Below are positions 39,536 through 41,591 of a stretch of DNA of 41,591 nucleotides, in pieces. The position numbers were made by a program, and so were the translations under genes. Source of the DNA: Deltaproteobacteria bacterium (GTDB lineage: Bacteria; Myxococcota_A; Polyangia; Fen-1088); assembly GCA_016935975.1 (NCBI GenBank), contig JAFGPX010000151.1:1-41591 (forward strand), written 5' to 3'. A model generated the notes under the pieces. It was not told the DNA's origin. It was given only the letters and a program-made list of their open reading frames with translations, and searched no databases. Every line of letters starts with the position of its first letter. Position 1 is the first letter of the stretch.

Positions 39536-40948
39536 CTACGCCCCCTTGAGCTTGTGGAGCTTGAGCACGTTGGTCTGGAAGGGCTCGTTGCCCATGACCA
39601 TGCCGAAGGTGATGACGACATCGTCGCCGGGCGAGGCCAGCCCGTGCTTGAGCAGCTCGCGCTCCGTCTGTTCGACCACGCCGGCCACCCCCTTCACCCA
39701 CGCACCATGAAGCGGCCACACGCCCCACAGCAGGCCGAGACGGCCGAGCACCTTCTCGTGGCGCGAGAAAGCCACGATGCTGGCCAGGGGCCGCTGCGCC
39801 GAGAGCAGGCTCGCCGAGTGACCGCTCTCGGTGTAGACCGCGATGGCCGCCAGGCGGAGATCCTCGGCGATTTCCGCCGCCGCGTCCGCGATGGAGCTCG
39901 AGAAGGTCCGCTCGCGCACGTCGGGGCGCTCCTTCCCCGCGGTCATGTAGTTCTCGTTGCGCTCGATCTCGTCGATGATCATCCCCAAGAACCTGACCGC
40001 CTCGACCGGGTAGTCGCCCACCGAGGTCTCGGCCGAGAGCATGACCGCATCGGTGCCGTCGAGCACGGCGTTGGCCACGTCGGACACCTCGGCGCGCGTG
40101 GGCCGCGGGTTCTTGACCATCGAATCCAACATCTGCGTGGCGGTGATGGCCGGCTTGGCGCGCAGCTTGGTCTCGCGCAGGATGCGCTTCTGGATGAGCG
40201 GCACCTTCTCGTGACCGGCCTCGACCCCGAGATCGCCGCGCGCCACCATGACGGCGTCGGCGGCCTCGAGGATCGCCTCCAGGTTCTGCACCGCCTCCGG
40301 CTTCTCGATCTTGGCGATGATGGGAATGCCGCCCGACAGCGACTTGGCCTCCACGATGTCGGCCGCGTGCTTGACGAACGAGAGCGCGAACCAGTCGACG
40401 CCGAGCTCGCGACCGAACACGATGTCCTTCTTGTCCTTCTCGGTCAGCGCGGGCACGGACAGCGCCGAGCCGGGCAGGTTCATGCCCTTCTTGTCCTTGA
40501 GCACGCCGCCGTCCACGACGCGGCAGAGCACGTCGTCACCCCGTACCGCCTCGACTTGCAGTTGCAAGAGTCCGTCGTCCAGCAGGACGGGATCGCCGGG
40601 CTTCACATCGCGCGCCAGCGGCAGATAGGTGTGCGGAATGCGCTCGGCGGTTCCTGGGAAATCCGCTGTTTGGAGCACGACGGTCTTCCCCTTCTCCAGC
40701 AGCACCTGTCCGCCCTGCATCTTACCGACGCGGATCTTGGGGCCGCACAGATCCGCAAAGACGGTGATGGGCCGGCCCACTTGCCTGGCGGCTGCTCGGA
40801 CGTCGTCGTACATCGCTTGGTGAGCCGCGTATTCCCCGTGGGAGAAGTTGAGCCGCGCTACGTCCATCCCCGCTTCGATCAACTCGACCAAGCGGGGAAC
40901 GCCCGCCGTGGCCGGTCCGAGAGTGCAAACGATCTTCACCTTGCGCAT
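39536..40948 (-). CDS. pyk: pyruvate kinase
   Basis: 470 aa, normal length. Signatures: VKIVCTLGPAT, DVARLNFSHGEY, IPIIAKIEKPEAV (active-site Lys), MVARGDLGVE, and RAEVSDVANAVLDGTDAVML. It transfers phosphate from phosphoenolpyruvate to ADP in the last step of glycolysis. The C-terminal regulatory domain is present (SILSAQRPLASIVAFSRHE type region near 355-400). AGGA precedes the ATG by about 9 nt. The stop is followed within 10 bp by the likely TTG start of the YfhO-type gene, which suggests cotranscription. Confidence 0.97.
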   Translation of the reverse strand: MRKVKIVCTLGPATAGVPRLVELIEAGMDVARLNFSHGEYAAHQAMYDDVRAAARQVGRPITVFADLCGPKIRVGKMQGGQVLLEKGKTVVLQTADFPGTAERIPHTYLPLARDVKPGDPVLLDDGLLQLQVEAVRGDDVLCRVVDGGVLKDKKGMNLPGSALSVPALTEKDKKDIVFGRELGVDWFALSFVKHAADIVEAKSLSGGIPIIAKIEKPEAVQNLEAILEAADAVMVARGDLGVEAGHEKVPLIQKRILRETKLRAKPAITATQMLDSMVKNPRPTRAEVSDVANAVLDGTDAVMLSAETSVGDYPVEAVRFLGMIIDEIERNENYMTAGKERPDVRERTFSSSIADAAAEIAEDLRLAAIAVYTESGHSASLLSAQRPLASIVAFSRHEKVLGRLGLLWGVWPLHGAWVKGVAGVVEQTERELLKHGLASPGDDVVITFGMVMGNEPFQTNVLKLHKLKGA

Positions 40949-41087
40949 GGAAGGCCGTCCTTTCGCCGCCCATCGTCGCAGAACCTCGCCCCCTGCTCAA
41001 TTGGTAGACGCCAAAAGCCCATGACACAACGCTCTGGCGATGAGGCAACATCGAGAACGTAGGTCTGGAAATACTTTTGCCTACCTG

Positions 41088-41093
41088 TATGAT
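41088..41093 (+). promoter_or_regulatory. possible -10 element (TATGAT)
   Basis: TATGAT lies 41 bp before the ATG at 41134. The -35 region is weak (CTGGAA at 41065-41070, 17-bp spacing), so this is only a candidate promoter. Confidence 0.3.
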
Positions 41094-41133
41094 GCCGCTC
41101 GTAGTCCAACGTCATACTCGGGGAGGACAATCG

Positions 41134-41591
41134 ATGAAGCGTCTACTCATGGTTCTTTCGGTTTGCGCTGTGTTGCCAGTTTCCGGCCTTGCGCTGGCAC
41201 AAGGAAAGCCGGCGGCACCGGCACCTCCGCCGCCACCGGCCCCCAAGCCCGCGGCGGCGCCTGCGGCCCCCGCGGCCGCCAAGCCTGCGGCCGCGAAGCC
41301 AGCCGTGCCAGCGGCAGCCGCGAAGCCTGCTGCGCCGGCCGCTGCCGCGAAGCCCGCTCCGCCAGCGCCGGCCGCTGCCAAGCCGGCTGAGAAGCCGGCG
41401 GCCGCCGAGGAAGAGAAGGATCCCAAGGCGGAGAAGGCGGAGAAAGCCGCCAAGGCCAAGGAAGAGCGCGAGGCCAAGATGAAGGCCGCCAAGGAAGCCA
41501 GGGAGGCCGCCAAGGCCGAGAGGGCCGAGAAGGCCGCCAGGGCCAAGGAAGAGCGCGAGGCCAAGATGAAGGCCGCCAAGGAAGCCAGGGA
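41134..41591 (+). CDS. secreted Ala/Pro/Lys-rich repeat protein (incomplete)
   Basis: Open at the 3' window edge; 152 codons are seen. GGGAGGA lies 6 nt before the ATG, a strong binding site. Residues 1-23 form a signal peptide (MKRLLMVLSVCAVLPVSGLA, cleaved near LAQ). Residues 24-90 are Ala/Pro/Lys repeats, then a highly charged Glu/Lys/Ala helical region begins (from about 95) with a 29-residue repeat, consistent with a long single helix or coiled coil. Such composition recalls histone-H1-like or TolA-like spacers. Function and full length cannot be told from this part. Confidence 0.75.
   Translation, partial: MKRLLMVLSVCAVLPVSGLALAQGKPAAPAPPPPPAPKPAAAPAAPAAAKPAAAKPAVPAAAAKPAAPAAAAKPAPPAPAAAKPAEKPAAAEEEKDPKAEKAEKAAKAKEEREAKMKAAKEAREAAKAERAEKAARAKEEREAKMKAAKEAR
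41461..41591 (+). repeat. 87-bp (29-aa) direct repeat within the terminal CDS
   Basis: The 44 bp at 41461-41504 recur identically at 41548-41591, a period of 87 bp or 29 codons. The repeat keeps the reading frame, encodes Glu/Lys/Ala-rich helix, and runs into the window edge, so more copies may follow. Confidence 0.85.

Noticed and set aside
39529..39621. N-terminal extension of the YfhO-type protein from the ATG at 39621
   Set aside because: It reads the end of pyk in another frame (Ser/Thr-rich shadow).
39482..41062. 526-codon plus-strand frame over pyk
   Set aside because: Antisense shadow of a full-length pyruvate kinase gene.

Overview
The window is very GC-rich and reads as a chromosomal segment of a myxobacterium-like organism (Myxococcota, formerly Deltaproteobacteria). 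Pointers to this are a high density of Hanks-type Ser/Thr kinases, a PilZ-like regulator with a Pro/Ala-rich linker, a bactofilin directly upstream of an ATP synthase operon that lacks atpB and atpE, and lipoproteins with Asp-Ala-Gly repeats. The assignment is inference from gene content. I see no integrase, transposase, prophage or CRISPR array.

Layout. 1-75: tRNA-Asn with a clear sigma70-type promoter. 270-2267: membrane-spanning PilZ/PEGA-like protein, divergent from a gamma-glutamyltransferase (2351-4081). 4227-11240: bactofilin plus F-type ATP synthase genes b', b, delta, alpha, gamma, beta, epsilon, tightly packed with start/stop overlaps. 11538-16442: a mixed stretch with a CPBP protease homologue, small membrane or secreted proteins, a kinase-less membrane protein with a CxxC...CPEC tail, glucokinase and a lipoprotein. 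16625-18692: two convergent Ser/Thr kinases. 18794-23399: a minus-strand run of ALDH, GMC oxidoreductase, a broken DUF6178-like gene and a UDPGP-type nucleotidyltransferase. 23622-31613: an acetyltransferase, then a signalling island in which two PEGA-tailed pseudokinases flank a tandem double kinase and a single-HKD PLD protein. 31697-41591: RNA modification genes (TrmL-like, RsuA-like), a YfiR-like periplasmic protein, a stand-alone RelA/SpoT-type HD protein, a four-S1-domain protein, a small acidic protein plus PadR-like regulator, a YfhO-type membrane protein, pyruvate kinase, and the start of a repeat-rich secreted protein cut by the window edge.

How the genes may work together. The ATP synthase block is the only classical pathway operon. 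Six kinase-fold domains in four proteins plus the double kinase lie within about 15 kb. Four of these domains keep the catalytic residues, while two have lost the catalytic Asp but keep the ATP/metal-site residues and carry matching periplasmic tails. The most unusual items are the pseudokinase pair with its shared C-terminal Cys-pair module, the free-standing (p)ppGpp-hydrolase-like protein, and the ATP synthase b subunit with a signal peptide and about 185 periplasmic residues ahead of its membrane anchor. GC bias opens long reading frames on both strands, so many long ORFs here are not genes; several starts, noted per entry, are uncertain.
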